Assembly (NCBI GenBank): GCA_016710335.1
Contig: JADJXQ010000005.1
Coordinates: 308,551 to 372,550, forward strand
Length of the DNA: 64,000 bases
Direction of reading: 5' to 3'
DNA from: Rhodospirillales bacterium
GTDB lineage: Bacteria > Pseudomonadota > Alphaproteobacteria > Rhodospirillales > Defluviicoccaceae
Shown: one piece after another, positions 62,800-64,000 of the stretch
Layout: every line of letters begins with the position of its first letter
How positions within the stretch are numbered: position 1 is the stretch's first letter
Position numbers and translations under genes: made by a program
The notes under the pieces: generated by a model
Seen by the model: only the letters and a program-made list of their open reading frames with translations
Told to the model about the DNA's origin: nothing
The model's database searches: none

Positions 62800-63658
62800 G
62801 CAGGTGTCCCGGCCCGCTCGGTCCGCCCGGCGCGCACGCCGGCAGCCAGGTCGCGCACGAAAGCGAGCGCAGCGTCGACCGCTGCGGCGCCGGCCCCTTC
62901 GCCGTCGTCCAGGTTCTCGGCAATCCGGCTGACCAAGGCGGAACCGACGACCGCCGCGTCGGCGACGGCGGCGATTTCTCCGGCTTGTTGCCGGGTCTTG
63001 ATGCCGAAGCCGACGGCCACCGGCAGGGCTGTCCGCTGCCGGATGCGCGCCACTGCTGCGGCGACGTCCGATGCGTCGGCGGAGGCCGTGCCGGTGACGC
63101 CGGCGACGGCGACGTAGTAGATGAACCCGCTGGCGTGCTCGACGACCACCGGCAGGCGATGGTCGGTGGTTGTGGGCGCGACCAGGAGGATGATGGAGAG
63201 GCCGGCCGCCTCGGCCGGACGGCGGAGCTCTTCGTTCTCCTCGGGCGGCAGATCGACGACAATTACCCCGTCGACGCCGGCAGCCTTGGCGTCGGTGACG
63301 AAGCGCTCGACCCCGTAGATATAGATCGGATTGTAGTAGCCCATGAGAACCAGCGGCGTGCGGTCGTCGTCACGGCGGAACGCGGCGACCATCTCCAGTG
63401 TTCGAGCCAGAGTCTGCCCGGCCTTCAGGGCTCGCTGCGACGACGCCTGGATGGCCGGGCCGTCGGCCATGGGGTCGCCATGAACGGCATGCCGAGCTCG
63501 ATGATATCGGCGCCGGCCGCGGGCAGGCCGCGGAGGATCTGGAGCGACGTTTCGGTATCGGGATCGCCGGCTGTGACGAACGTCACCAGCCCGCCTTGCC
63601 CTTCCGCCCGCAGCGCCTCGAAGCATCGGGTGATGCGGGTGTCGCTGCGGCTGGTCAC
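62796..63658 (-). CDS. trpA: Tryptophan synthase alpha chain, one frameshift
   Basis: TrpA splits indole-glycerol phosphate to indole and feeds it to TrpB. It starts at GTG 63658, overlapping the trpB stop. ITRCFEALRAEGQGGLVTFVTAGDPD is normal, with the catalytic Glu in IIELGMPF. Near 63472-63484 the frame changes: DPMADGPAIQASSQRALKAG and all that follows (LVLMGYYNPIYIYG with the catalytic Asp in VIVVDLPPEE, GVTGTASADASDV, VGFGIKT) is in another frame to the stop at 62796. The expected join is PFSDPMADG, and here five bases (GCCAT) stand in place of the Ser codon. A net +2 change or a consensus error explains it. Confidence 0.88.
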
Positions 63659-64000
63659 AGCTCGACCCCCAGGTGAGCGGCGACGGCGAACACGTCCTTG
63701 TCGCCGCGTCCGCACAAGTTCATCACGATGAGGTGGTCGCGCGGCAAGTCCGGGGCGATGCGGACGACATGGGAGAGCGCGTGGGCCGGCTCCAGCGCCG
63801 GGATGATGCCCTCCGTCCGCGAACACAACTGGAAGGCGTCGAGCGCCTCGCTATCGGTGACCGACACGTAGGTGACCCGCCCGCTGTCGCGCAGCCAGGC
63901 GTGCTCCGGACCGATGCCGGGGTAGTCAAGGCCCGCGGCAATGGAATGCCCTTCCTCGATCTGTCCATCGGCGTTCTGCAGGAGATAGGTGCGGTTGCCG
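63655..64000 (-). CDS. trpB: Tryptophan synthase beta chain, C-terminal part (cut by window edge)
   Basis: The last 114 codons of TrpB, which condenses indole with serine. The frame is open at the right edge. It shows EEGHSIAAGLDYPGIGPEH, VTYVSVTDSEALDAFQLC, TEGIIPALEPAHAL and the PLP-pyridine contact Ser/Cys region NLCGRGDKDVF. The stop overlaps the trpA GTG start as GTGA, showing coupling. Confidence 0.95.
   Translation of the reverse strand, partial: GNRTYLLQNADGQIEEGHSIAAGLDYPGIGPEHAWLRDSGRVTYVSVTDSEALDAFQLCSRTEGIIPALEPAHALSHVVRIAPDLPRDHLIVMNLCGRGDKDVFAVAAHLGVEL

Overview
The window is about 64 kb of GC-rich, densely packed bacterial chromosome. Gene content and order point to an alphaproteobacterium, most likely of Rhodospirillales type. 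The clues are bolA divergent from a J-domain/cobS/cobT cluster, ubiE-ubiB-coaBC-dut, dapD-dapE, fmt-def, and trpB-trpA-accD-folC beside trxA. Genus cannot be read from the sequence. No tRNA, rRNA or CRISPR array was seen.

Layout. 1-6.9 kb: the end of argG, an omega-amino-acid aminotransferase, a frameshifted SleB-type cell-wall hydrolase, an arylsulfotransferase-like protein and a sensor histidine kinase. 6.9-11 kb: aerobic cobaltochelatase genes (a J-domain/CobS continuous ORF and a heavily frameshifted cobT) next to bolA. 11-14.4 kb: a leftward stress/sensing group (Cys-less LOV/PAS protein, CBS protein, DUF1127 protein, zinc ribbon). 14.6-33 kb: housekeeping genes (glgC, acyl-CoA synthetase, murJ, glnD, dapD-dapE, truA, fmt-def, ubiE-ubiB). 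32.7-37.7 kb: two tandem, very glycine-rich VPLPA-CTERM secreted proteins placed between ubiB and coaBC. 37.8-42.9 kb: coaBC-dut, an Rrf2 regulator, cysK, a MoeB/ThiF enzyme, a DsrE protein and an orphan HisKA peptide. 42.9-44.8 kb: a flavodoxin-fold gene split by a complete IS element. 44.9-47.3 kb: EamA transporter, aldo/keto reductase, hotdog thioesterase.

47.5-56.5 kb is the most unusual region. A SLOG/multi-TM protein converges on a five-gene leftward operon: a DUF4062-STAND NTPase with a TPR tail, a Sel1/TPR protein, a 42-residue membrane peptide, a Ppx/GppA-like ASKHA protein and a patatin phospholipase. These domains are typical of anti-phage and conflict systems, and I do not recognise the combination. 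56.7-64 kb returns to housekeeping genes: apt, a small membrane peptide, zapE, a fatty-acid hydroxylase, trxA, and folC-accD-trpA-trpB. The accD has lost much of its catalytic region.

Frameshifts occur in cobT (many), the STAND tail (many), sleB, glnD and trpA (one each). Each frame stays coherent between shifts, so consensus error in parts of the assembly is at least as likely as real gene decay. I mark this wherever it affects a call.
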